From Ursus arctos (Eukaryota > Chordata > Mammalia > Carnivora > Ursidae), in NCBI RefSeq assembly GCF_023065955.2, contig NW_026622974.1, positions 28,861,718 to 28,925,717 of the forward strand: a DNA stretch of 64,000 bases. The letters are read 5' to 3'. Below the pieces are notes generated by a model that did no database searches, was not told the origin of the DNA, and was given only the letters and a program-made list of their open reading frames with translations. The first letter of the stretch is position 1. Every line of letters begins with the position of its first letter. The translations under genes and the position numbers were made by a program. This document shows positions 12,301-25,654 of the stretch, piece after piece.

Positions 12301-15300
12301 ACATAAAAATTATTTTTGGTTATCAAAAATATCACAAAAACAAAGAATATGCTTTAAAAAAGATCATCTCAATTAAGAAGCAGTACAGTAAATTCAACTT
12401 ATAAATTGAAAAAGAAATCCTTTCATACTGAGACAAAGTAACTCTGAAAAGGCTGTTAGTCCAATTCAAAGTTTGGCCTTGTGAAGGAACACAAGCTCAC
12501 AAAAGAATGGGGCTTTTCAGAAAAAGAAGTTCTGAAATAGGTGTTTTTGGATGGGGAAGGAAACTAGTGAAGCTTCTAATCATTGCAAGTCTGTTTTATC
12601 TCAATTCTGCCTGTTCAGACAAAAGCAGAACTTAATGCATCCATCTTTACAGTTTTCTTCATCACAGTGAAAAAATTTCAATTTTTATGATGTTTCAAAT
12701 TTATATATTATTTCTGCTGAAACAAAGTAAAATAAATTCCTGTCTTCTCCCAAATTTATTTTCATGTTTTTTTAGGTAGTGTTATTGTCCTTTATTTCAG
12801 AGCAAGAGCACCTCCAACCACTAGATGGCAACCACCCACCGGGGACTACGAAAAGTCAAACTGGCCTTTAAGAAAATTTTAAGTGTAGAAAAACTTAAAA
12901 AGTTGACAAGCATTATAAAATTTTAAGTGTAGAAAAACTTAAAAAGTTGACAAGCATTATATAAAAAAGTTGCTTCCTGAAGAATAAAACAATTTTTTTA
13001 GTTCAATTTTTATGTAAAGGAAAGCACAAACTGGTCTTGTCATGCCTATTCTGAATCTTTACATCCTTTAGCATCTGTTCAATTTCCAGCAACAGGTATG
13101 AATGCAAAGGACACAACTACACACACACACACAGAGTAGTGTTCTCACTGCTTATCAAGACATAAAAGATCAATAAGGTTTCACTACGTGTTTCCATATA
13201 TGATAATTCGTATCTAATAGAAAAATAATACAATTAAATAATGAATGACTTAGTAAATTTCCAAAGTAAACTTACTTTAGTATTAAAAGTATTAAAATTA
13301 TTTGATATAAATATGATACAACATTGATTTGTACAGTAATAAAATTTTCCAGTGAAAAGATAAAATGTTTTAAATTTAGTTTATAAAGTACTAAACTATT
13401 TAAATAAACACATGTATTTAATTACCAGACAGCATAATGCAATAGTTGAACAAAACAATCTTCCTCAAAAGGATATGGACTTCTCTACAAAAATGAAATA
13501 AGTAGTAAAAAAAATTTTAATAAAATTTCAACATTTCTAAAAGCAGGGCTTTTCTAACACATTGGAATACAGACCTCAAATGACTGTTCCAGTGTGAAGT
13601 TAATGGTACAAAAACAAGGTGTCGCATTCGGAGACAAACATTTATTGCAGGGACTGGAAGGGTCTGTTCCGGTATAATCAATCTGTAAGAGAAAAATGTA
13701 AGCAAGCACTTCCTTGGAGAAAGTGGATACACTGTGAAATAACTTGCTATTAGAAGAAAAAATGAGTCCAATAAAGCAATGTATAGCCCAGAAAAAAAAG
13801 CTTTTAAGGTAATCTATTTTGACAACGTAAGGTAATAAAAACTGAAAAGGGTCCTATGTTATTCTACTAGCCCATCTTTCCAAGTAAATTCCTCTCTCCT
13901 TTTTACCAGGAGAAATATATTTATGCATAAAATCAGATATAAAATTCTAACTGCATGATATATAAAGATTTAAATAGCTATATAAAAGTCTAAACAATTA
14001 AAATACCAAGTTGATCAGAGATCAGTAAATCAATTATTGCTCTTAAATTTCTAATCTTTAATACTTTTCAGTCACCTCAGCTTTCCATGGTACATTTTCA
14101 AATTAAAAAAAAAAAAAAAACCCACAACAACTAGTAGGTATCTCAAGAGCTACCATTTTCTTAAAAACTGGGTGTTGTAAAATAGAGAATTTGTCTTGTC
14201 TTTGTCCTGGCTTCCTGGCAGGGAGCTTCTAAAACCCTTGGAATTTCCCCAATGACAGGAGAGTATTTGTTTTTGATAAGCCCTTTGATTCACACCCTAG
14301 AGTTTCTGCTAGAGACTGCTGAGGATGGGGGTTGGTCCCTAGAAAGACTATATGTGATTAGGGACTTTGGCCCTGCCCAAACTCTGGGGAGAGGGGAAAG
14401 GCTGGAAATTTAGTTCAATCATATGGGCCAATGTTTAATCAATCATGCCTGTGTCATGAAATCTCCAAAAAAACCTCTGGAAACAGAAGCACAGGGGTGC
14501 TTCCTGGTTGGTTAACCCATTGATGCGCCAAGAGAGTGATGTGCCCTGATTCTATGGGGAGAGGGCACGAGATTCTTCTATATTCAGGACCCTCCCAGAC
14601 CTCAACTTACGTGTCATCTTCATTTAGCTAGTCCTAATTTATGTTGTTTACAATAAAACTGTAATCCTAAATTTAGCACTTCCCTAAGTCATTCTAGCAA
14701 ATTATTGAAACTGAGAAGGATCACAAGAACCCCAGATTCATAGCCAATTGGTCAGAAGTGCAGATGGCCTGGAGACCTCTAAACTTGCAACTGGCATCTG
14801 AAGGACAGTCCTCTGTGTGTGTGGGGGGGGGGGGGAGGGCGGGGGTCTTAGGAAGCCCCTGGATTTGTAGCTAGTTGACCAGAAGTGTGGGTAGCCTGGG
14901 CACCTAACTTGCAGCCAGTGTCTAAAGTGGCAGCAATCTCACTTGGAACTGTGCCCTTACAGCGCTGGAGTCTGATGCTATTTCAGGGTGGTTAGCATCA
15001 GAATGGAATTGCAGTACACCAGCTGGTATCAGAAGATCTGGCCTGATAGCTAATATAAGCCTTTTTTTCCATTATAAGAATTAAAAAAAAAAAATTCTGA
15101 TTGCAGGTTTTGTGTGAACCTAAGTTTTCAGCCCATTTGAGTAAATTACAAGGAGTAGGAATGCTGGATTGTATGGTAAGAGCATGCTTAGTTTTATAAG
15201 AGGCTGCCAAACTATCTGTACTATTTTGCATCCCCACCAGCTGTGAATGAGTTTCTGTTGCTCCACATCCTCACCAGCATGTGCTGCTGTCTGGTTTTTG

Positions 15301-17010
15301 GATTTTCATCATTCTAACAGGGGTACAGTGGTATCTTGTTTTAATTTACAATTCTCTAATGATATATGTTAAGCATCTTTCATATACTACTTGCTAGATG
15401 TATATAAGGGACCAAATGTATCCTACCAAAATTCAGTGCTGAAGCACTAATTTTCAATGTGATTATATTTGGAGGTGAGGCCATCGGAAGGTAATTAGGT
15501 TTAGATGAGGTCATGAATGTAGGGCCCCCATGATGGGATCAGTGTCCTTATGAGCAGAGACCAGAGCTCGCTCTCTCTCACCCTGTCCTGGGAGAACAAA
15601 ATGAGAAGGCAGCATCTGCAAGTGAGGAAGAGGGTCCTCACCAGGAACTGAATCTACCAGCAGCTTGATCTTAGACTACCCAGACTCCAAAACCATGAGA
15701 AATAAATGTCTGTTATTTAAGCCACCCAGTCTGTGTTTTCTGTTCTGTTTTTGGTTTGGGGTTTTGTTTTGTTTTGTAGCAGCCCAAGCTAAAACAGAGT
15801 TTGGTACTAAGAAGTGGGGTGTTGCTGCAACAAATACCTACAAAGATATAAGTGGCTTTGGAACTGTTTAAGGGGTAGAGGCTGGAAGAGATTGGAGATG
15901 GATGCTAAAAATATAGACATTAAGGGTAACGGCAGGACCCAAGAGCGAGCCTTGGGGCAAGACTGTAGGCCCAATGTGTCCTGAAGGCAGAAGAGCATCA
16001 AACCAAAGAGGATTAAGCTTGAGCCTTAGGATCTAATGTATTTACCTTGCTAGATTTTGAATTTGAAGACTTGCTTAGAACCTGTCACCCCTTTCCTCCT
16101 CTCATTTTCTCCACTTTCAAATGGGAAATGTCTATGCTCTGTATTTTGGAAGCACATAATTTATCTGGTTAAACAGGTGCACAGTTGGAAAGACATTTTG
16201 TCTCAGGATGAACATACCTCAAGTGCCACCCATATCTGATTTAACTGATATTTAGATAAGACTTTAGAGTTGATGCTGGAATGAGTTGAGACCTTGGGGG
16301 ACTGTTGGGATGAAATCAAAGTATATTTTGCATGCAAGAAGGACATGGATTTGAGGAGCAAAAGGGGGAATGAATGGACTGAACGTGTCCCCCAAAAATT
16401 TATATACTGCAGCCCTAACCCCCAATATGATAGCATTTGGAGGTGGGCCTTTGGGAGGTAATTAGGTTTAGATGAGGTCATAACGGTGGGGCCCCTATGA
16501 CAGGATTGGTGTCCTTAATAAAAAGAGGAAGAGACCAGAACTCTCTTTCTGTCATGGTAAGGACATAGCAAGAAGGCAACCTCCTGCAAGCTAGGATGAG
16601 GGTTCTCACCCTGAAATCAATCTACCAGCACCATGATCTTGGACTTTCCTGCTTCAATGACTGTGAGAAATGACTATATGTTGTTTAAGCCACCTGTCTA
16701 TGATGTTTTGTTGTAAGAGCCCAAACTAAGATATTGTGTATCTTCTTGGGTCACATATCTCTTCAAATCTTTTGCCCAATTTTTAATTGGGTTTTTCATT
16801 TTCTTATTGCTGAGTATTAAGAGTTCCTTGAATATTTTGAATAATAGTCCTTTAATAATCCTTTATCCTTGGATAATAGTCCTTTGAAAAATGTTTTTTC
16901 CTACTCTGTGGCTTGTGTTCTCACTCTTTTGATAAAATAAGAATTTTATGGTAAGCAGCCTTTATTTACCTTAATAAAGTTAAAAAAAATTAGCCATTTA
17001 ATCTTTATTT

Positions 17011-17044
<34 letters not shown>

Positions 17045-20000
17045 TTTATTTATTTATTTGACAGAGATAGAGACAGCCAGCGAGAGAGGGAACACAAGCA
17101 GGGGGAGTGGGAGAGGAAGAAGCAGGCTCATAGCAGAAGAGCCTGATGTGGGGCTCGATCCCAGATCGCCGGGATCACGCCCTAAGCCGAAGGCAGACGC
17201 CTAACCGCTGTGCCACCCAGGTGCCCCTAATCTTTATTTCTAAAACTGAACATTTAAACTTTATATATGTTCAGTTTTTCTTTATAATTGAAAAAAAGAT
17301 TAAAATCAGTATATTGAAAATAGAGTCAGCAACTAATTGCAATATCTGATTGCTTTTTTAAAAAGATTTATTTATTTCACAGAGAGAGTGCGCAAGCACG
17401 CGCAAGTGGGGAGAGGGGCAGAGGTCAGGGAGACAAGCAGACTCCCCACTAAGCACATGCTGGACACAGGGCTCGATCACAGGACCCTGAGATCATGACC
17501 TGAGTCGAATTCAAGAGTCCGACACTTAACTCACTGAGCCACTCAGACACCCCAACATCTGACTGCTTGTCAAAAACTACAAAACTGTTTAATAAATCTT
17601 GATTTTGTCAAATTCTGATATTGAAATGTTCTCCATCAAAGCTCATTTGTTTACTAATAAAACTTTGTTTAGAGAAAATTTTTATTCACCCCAAATATCT
17701 AGAAGTTAGGCATACAACTAAAACAAGCTGAAAACACAGGTCTCCTAAATGAAGACAGGCAAAGCATATGTAATTTATACTATGCCCAAACCTCTCAAAT
17801 CACTCTTTCAAATTAGTTTCAAGAGCGAAAGAAAGATCATTAAGTGTGATTAAGCAAGAATATATATTATTTATTTGAACAAAAATAATTAATATGATGG
17901 AATGTGAAATCTAAGAAATTATACTACAGTATATTAAAACTGATCATTTTATTGGAACCAAGAATAAGGGGGAATAGCTGTAACATTTTCATTACAATCT
18001 TTTGATTATAATTTTCAAAATGTATAAAAAATTGGCATGTCTTTTGATTTCAGGAAAATCTGAAAGTATTTTTTTTAAATCACTAGCATTAACATATTAA
18101 GCCTTACTACATGCAAGGCATAATACATGGTACAAAAGAGATACAAGAGCAATCATACCTAAACTTCAATATTGTTTACACATTCCCTTCTATTACACAC
18201 ATACTGTATTTTTTATCTGATCCTCACCAAAATCCTATATTGTTATTTCCATCAAACACAGAAAGAACACATTCAGAAACCTGCCCGAAGTCACTCAAAT
18301 AGCAATAGCCTGCACTAGGCTAAAACCAAATATTTCTGACCCCAAGCCCAAGTTTCTTCTACTGAACTGTTTTTTCCGAAGAAGCATCAGTCCCCTTCAC
18401 CCTGTAGAAGACTAAAATATATCACATGAATACAAAGAGAACTACTACAAATGCTAAGTGTCAAACTGAATGGTAAAGAGGACCGTAAGCACAAGGTGAA
18501 CCGATAATTTCTTAACTGAGAAGAGGAGGATTTGAATTAAGCCATTACAAAAAGGAAAGAAAAAAGATGTGTACAAGCGAAAGGGGGGCATTAGAGAAGC
18601 AAGAAGGAAGAGGGCACAGCTATATTTCACGACAATGAGCATAAACACTTTGGATTTATGGACAGTTTTCATGTTGGAAGGAAATAAGGCTAAGGAAGGT
18701 AAACTGGAGCCATAATGATACTCTGTGTTTTACTGGCTACTGTTTATTGAATGCACGCTAAGTGCCAGACATAATAAGCACTTAATACACATCGTCTCAT
18801 TAAAAAGTACAATAGTCCCGCAAAGTTTGTTTTTGTTTTCCTTATCTTAACCTAGAAAACTGCTATTTAGGAAAGTTTAGTAATTTTCTCAAGATTACCC
18901 TCTTAGTAATTATGAGCAAGAATTCGAACCCAGCTCTGCTTTTCTCCAAAATCTATGATCCTTTCACACTGGTAGGAAAGAAGGTAGGTACAGATTGTGT
19001 GAGAGAAGTAACAAGTACAATAAGGCAGCAGGGTATCCTACAGTACCGATAATATAAAGTATTTAAAATGTTTATTTTTTTATTAACAGGTAATACATCA
19101 CTGTAGAAAAATTCCGCTTGAAAATGCTCACCAGATAAACAGAGTGAAGGGAAGAAATAAACATCCATATTTAAATTATTTACAGGGGCAGCTGGGTGGC
19201 TTAGTCGGTTACGCGTCTGCCTTCAGCTCAGGTCGTGATCCCGGGATCCTGGGATAAAGCCCCACATGGGGCTCCCCGCTCAGTGGGGAGTCTGTTTCTC
19301 CCTCTCCCTCTGCCCTCCCCTGCTCATGCACTTGCTCTTTCTCTCTCTCTCTCTCAAATAAATAAAATCTTAAAAAAAAAAAGAGAGAAAAAGAAAATTT
19401 AAAAAATAATAATTTACAGCCTCTCAAAAGCAATTGAATTTTTTTAAGATTCAGTCACTATTTTAATCTTTTTTGAAGATTAGTTTTAAAAAAAATCAAA
19501 AGCTTAATTCTAAACTTATAGCTACAGAACAAATGTAATTCTTTATATTCTAATCAAATTCTATGGATCATAAGAAATCTGTTGTATGTTTCCATAAATT
19601 AGAGAATCTGAGTGGGAACAATAAACAAGGATTTTATCTTTTTTTTTAAAGATTTTATTTATTTATTTGATAGAGAAAGCACAAACAGGGGTAGGGACAG
19701 AGGGAGAGGGACAAGTGGATTCCCCACTGAGCGGGAACCAAGAGACTATACAGGGCTCATCCCACAACCCTGGGATCACGACCTGAGCTGAAGTCAGGGG
19801 CTCAACCAACTGAGCCACCCAGGCACCCCAAGGATTTTACTTCTAATTCAATCAGTGAGTTTCAATCTCACATTTGGAAATGATAAATTAATGAATTAGG
19901 TAGCAAATAATGTAAATTATCGTTAAAGAAAGGACAGCAATAGCAAAACTAACTATTATTTTCCAAATGTCTTCTCCATGCCAGAACTGCTCTTAACCTT

Positions 20001-23000
20001 TTACAGACAGGAAATTGAAAATTCAGAGGTTAAATAATTCCCCCAAACCAAAAGGCTGGTATGTGACTACACTTGTTTCCTGGGGCTACTGTAACAAACT
20101 GCCACAAACTGGGCGTCCTACAACAAAATGAAATTTATTCTCTCACAAGTCTGGGCACTAGAAGTCTGAATTCAAGGAGTCAGCAGGAAAGAGGGATTCC
20201 TGCCTTGCCTCCTCCTAGCTTCTGGTAGTGGCCATCAATTCTTGGTATTCTTTGGCTTGCAGCTGCAATCACCCCACCTCTGCCTCTATTGCTACATGAT
20301 TCTCCCTATGTCTCTGTCTTCACATCACCTTCCCTCTGTGCATGTCTATCTCTCCTTATAAGGACATCAGTCATATTGGATAGGAGCCCACCAAAATGAC
20401 TTCATCTTAACCTGATTACATCTTACTCTTTTTCCAAATAAAGTCACATTCATAGGTACTAGGAGTAGGATTTCAACACATCGTTTTGGGGGGACACAAT
20501 TCAATTCAGAATCATATCTGTCCAACTCCAAAGACACTGTTCTGTCCATTAGACTGCACTGCTGCTTCCAATGATCTTGAATGGCATGCACCATATGATC
20601 ATTTAGAAATGTGGAAGTCAATTTAAAAGCCATTATATTTTGGGGTTCCTGCGTGGCTCAGTCAGCTAAGCATCCAACTCTTGATTTCAGGTCATGTCAT
20701 GATCTCAGGGTCCTGAGATCAAGCCCTGCTTCCTGATAAGCGCTCAGCGGGGAGTCCACTTGTCCCTTTCTCTCTGCTCCTCCCTTCCTCTCAAAAAATT
20801 AATAACATCTTTTAAATAAAGCCATTATATTTAAAAATAAAATTGGTGTCAATTGTGAATGTTCTGATGTTTTAAACGGTACCATATCTTCATATTTTTC
20901 AACTAAAAGAGATTAAAAACAACTTTATTGGGGTGCCTGGGTAGCTCAGTCAGTTAAGCATCTGTCTTCAGCTCAGGTCATGATCCCGGGGTTCTGGGAT
21001 CCAGCCCTGAATCGGGCTCCCTGCTCAGCCAGGAGCCTACTTCTCCCTCTCCCTCTGCCTGCTGCTCTGCCTATTTGTGCTCTCTCCTCTCTGTGTCAAA
21101 TAAATAAAATCTTTTAAAAAAATTTGTTATGATAAGTAGATATTGCCAGGGTCAAAGGTAGGCAGCCCCAAGATGGGCCACTTTGGCATGAACCTTATTT
21201 TCAGTTAAAAGTAATCAAAACCCAGCAGACTAAGGAAATGCTCTTCACCTCCCCCTCAATTGCCTGCTTATACCAGGAAGAGAGCTACTAACAGAGATTC
21301 CTCTTAACCTAAGAAACTTACCTACAAAACAGGGCAACCTTTGTTTTCTAAATACCTCCTTTTACCTTCCTGCTAACGGCCTTTTTCTCCCTTGTATCCT
21401 CATACCCCTACTCCTCTTCTCAGCTCATATATTGGCATAATGTTGCCCGTCTGGGATTTCCAGGTCTGTGTGGGTTTTCCGTACATACATTACCAGATTT
21501 GATTTTCTCCTGTTAATCTGTCTCATGTCAATTTGATTCTTAATTCACCTAGAAAGACCTTGAAAGGGTAGCATAAATTCTTCCTCCCGGACAATATCAT
21601 CCCAAGACTATCTTAATTTTTAGTGTTTGAAATATAAATTTATAATATAAATTTCACACAAAGTTTTATATATGGCATTTAACCCATTTCTACAAACAAC
21701 AAAAAATAAATTTCAACATAAAGTTTTAGTTTATCCCTTAAAAGTCTTACTAGGGTTATCAAATTATAAAAACTGCCTAGGATGGAACTGATGAAAAGGG
21801 CTTTGCTAATTATGTTCCAACCTATATAACAGGGCAGATTAAAGGAACAGATAATTAATGAGTAAAGCAGAGCTTTCTACTTTGAGGAAATACATGGTCA
21901 TTTCTATATAAAATATTGTTTTTGTATTGTCCAACTGATGTTCAAATATTAGTGGCTTTTACCTTGGTCTCCAGGGCTACTTCCTGACGATAACTTCACG
22001 CTACCTCGTATCATGTGGCATCCATTATACTGCCTCTCTAAATCGTCACTGGTCTCATCTCCACCCTCAGTTCCCTTTTTTATATTTCTAGATGTATTCA
22101 CTTGCTTGACTTTCTTCCATCCTACTTGAAACTCTCACCATCTCTACTTAAAATCTATGGTGAGCTTTTCAAAATTAAGCATACTGTATGTATACAATTT
22201 TTTAAATCCTTTTTGGTTGTGCTTCCCTAAAAACTTGACTTTAAAAAAATCAATAATGATAATTCATTAAATCCCTTAATTTCACACTCAACGGTTGTTT
22301 TTTGATACCCTGTAAACGGTACTGAAAGAGGACTTACTTCAACTACCTCCAATTTGGCTTCAGTCTGTACTTTCTAATTGATTAAGTTCTTTCCAGTTTA
22401 TCGCTTCCATCAAGCAAAAGACCCTACAGGCAAAGCATCCCCATGATTGGGAACCAAAATTACCCTCTCAGCAATAAGGACTCCCCTGAGCCAGCAAGAC
22501 CAGCATGACTGACCCCCAAGACAATGACTCACCTGACCTTTATTGCCCACCTGCCTGTACCCACTGCCATTTGTCCCACATTTTTCTTATATAAACCTAG
22601 AAGTATTTTTGACACTTTGGAGATAGCCTTTGGGAAACTAGTCTACACCCTCCCATGTTGGCCACACTGAAATAGATTCTTTTCTTGTTTCACCACCACT
22701 CCTCTTTCTGTCTTTGGATCTTGTCAGCGATGACTAACCGAACCTGATCTATTTGGGACCCCCAGAGCCAGGTGCTCTTGCACCCCTGTGCCCTGGCTAC
22801 AACATCACCACCGTACCAAGTATCCAAGTTCAAATCTCGACATCAACTTTGGCATTAGCCCCCAAGTTTTGCTAATTCTTCCTCAGCAATATACTTAGTA
22901 TCCCTGAATTTTGACTCTCATTGCTTCCACTACAGATCAAACTTCGAGACCTCATGCTAATATTTTTAAAGGGAGGGGGGAAAGTACATTATATCTTCTA

Positions 23001-24111
23001 AAAAACGAGGTTAAAATTTTTTTTTCAAAACTAAACATAATTGTATATAATGTGAGACCTGAGAACTTAGAACAACAGCCAACTTAGTGTACTGATGAAC
23101 AATGCTATTAGATGCTGTAATATCATATAATCATTCTTAAATAATTTCAATTAATTTTAGAAATTAAACTACAAATCCATGTAACTGTTGGTCTATGGTT
23201 TCCAATTTTTCAGAACTAATATGTATATAACAGCACTTCCTTTTAAAATAAACCTCAAAAAGTCTGTGTTTGTGTATCGGAGCAGGGGGTGTATTTTATG
23301 CCATTTTTAAAACCCTGCACCTCCCCTCCTTTGCTGCAACATTTGCCAATCAACCTGTTTGCAAAATTTTCAGCACTCTCTACATGACTGTTCAAAAGGC
23401 AAATTTGTTTTGCCTTTAGACATGGGTAGATATCATATTAATATAAGTTTCATCTTGTACGCTGTAACACTTTCCTTGGCTAATTTCAGTAACTCCTTCA
23501 GACACAAAATACCATTCAGATGATCAAAAAACTCTCAATAAACTGTTTTAAAATTTCTTGATTGTACTCATTCAGTTTAATCGATTAATTTGTTCATTAA
23601 AGCATCTTAGCCCCTATTAGATGCCAACCATTGTGCTATAGGATGGGAATACATAATGGAAAAATACATTATTCATACTACAAAAGAATTTACAGACTAA
23701 TGAAATAGAAAGTCATGTTAATAATTACAGGATATAATTTGATGTTATGAAAGGCCATAAGCTAATACCTGTGGAACCTGACAAGCATTTATATGAGGTG
23801 GGGAAAGGGAGGAATCAGGGAACATTTTCCATAGTGTTGACAGGAATGAAATTTGAAACAAATGACAGAATAAGAAAAGGAAGGACATTTCGGGTAGACC
23901 TGGCAGCATGCCACATTCCAGAAACTACAGTAGTTTGCTATGGCTAGAGCAAAGGGGAGGGGAGTGGTAGGAGGTGAGGCTAAAGAAGCAGAAAAGTAGC
24001 CTATCTTGAAGAAAATTACATTCCACGTTAAGGGGTCTGAACATAAGCCTGAATAGGAGAAGGAGTCGTAGGAGAAATTTTAAGCAAGAAAATGAAATAT
24101 TCAGACTAGCT

Positions 24112-24142
<31 letters not shown>

Positions 24143-25618
24143 CCCTGTCAGTAATGAAAGAAAATACCAGACTAGAAGCAAAGAAAATAGAATGTTACCG
24201 CAATAATCCAGGTGGGAAATATCGAGAACCCAAACTAAGAAAAGAGCAGTGGAAATGGGGAAAAGACAGATTCAAAATATAAAAAGTAGAATCTATAGAA
24301 CTTAGTGCCTAGAGATGGGATGATGATAAGTAAGCTTAGCTTGACTTCCAGGATTTCTGGTGTGAAAAACCATGTGGATGGTGATTGCACTCACTGTAGG
24401 ACAGGTTCATCACCGCTTTTCGTGTTGTGAAATGTGTCATGTAACTCAAAGGTCAGCTCTCAGTCCTCCCGTTATGTGAACTATCAGCAGGAGCACTAGG
24501 AGTTATTGTTCACACGCTTTTCCTTCAAACTGGTTTCCAGGACACCACGTTTATCTTGTTTTTCTCCTACCTCACTGGCTGCTCCTTTCCAATCCCCTTT
24601 GCTGTTCCTCCTCATCTCCCCAACGTCCACAAACACTGGAGTGACTCCGGGCTGTCTAGATGCTCTCACTTTCCTTTGACCTGTAACTACTCTCTTGACT
24701 TCATTCCATCTATGTCTTTATAAATCATCTATGCTGATTAACCCTCAAAATTTGTAACCCAAGTCTCAACCTTCCCCCTAGATTCATATATTCAATTGCC
24801 TACTCATGATTTTCAACTTGGATGTCTAAAAAGGCATCTCATCCTAACAAGTCAAAAACAGAACTTTTTTTTTCAGCTTCTCACCCCCCAAAACCCCTAC
24901 TACCGTACCAAAACTATTTCTGCAGTCTTCCCCCAACTCGATAAATTATAACTCCATCCTTCCAATGCAGGTCAAACTATCTTAAAGTTATCTTTGATTC
25001 TACAATTTCTCTCACCCCCCACGTTCACTACCTGAGAAAATTCTATTAGCTCTACTTTCATAATATATTCTTTTTTTAATAAAAATTTATTAATCCAACA
25101 TTTGCCTGTTTTAATAATTCAATATGTAGTAAGTAAACAAATGAATAAATTTTATACGTGATATCTACATCATAATATATTCTAAATCTGCTTTTTACTG
25201 CAACTATTCTGCTGTGGCCACCCTCACCTCCTGCTTGAGTTACTGCAGTAGACCCTTATGTGGTTTCCCTGTGTGGGGGCAGAGGGCAAGCTGCTCCAAG
25301 ATGGGTCATTGTGGTATAAAGATCATTTAAGTTAAAAAGCAGACTCAGGAAAAGGTTTTACCTTCCCCACAACTGCCTAAAAATAATTTACAGGACCTGC
25401 TCCAGGAGAGAGCTATCACCATAGATAACTACATTCTACTATGAACTAGATACGGTAGACAGGGAAGAACCTAGCAAAGCCTGCTTGATCAGTCTTCTAC
25501 GTGCCATTGTTTCTGAGTGGCCCGGCAAACATTTATTTACCAAGCAATTACTCATATTCCTGTGAACTACAGTCTTTCCCTTTGAAATTCCAGACCCCCT
25601 ACCCTTCTACTTAGTTCA

Positions 25619-25654
<36 letters not shown>

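Larger units (their letters stand above)
6001..13574 (-). other. TMEM30A: TMEM30A introns 2 to 5
   Basis: Intron 5 is 637 bp (6001-6637), intron 4 1500 bp (6782-8281), intron 3 2991 bp (8370-11360) and intron 2 2106 bp (11469-13574), separated by exons 3, 4 and 5. Introns 5 and 2 carry no recognised interspersed repeat apart from a 44-bp tandem duplication in intron 2. Intron 4 has two CAN-SINEs. Intron 3 has antisense L2, a hAT-type remnant and a CAN-SINE only about 135 bp from exon 3. Confidence 0.85.
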
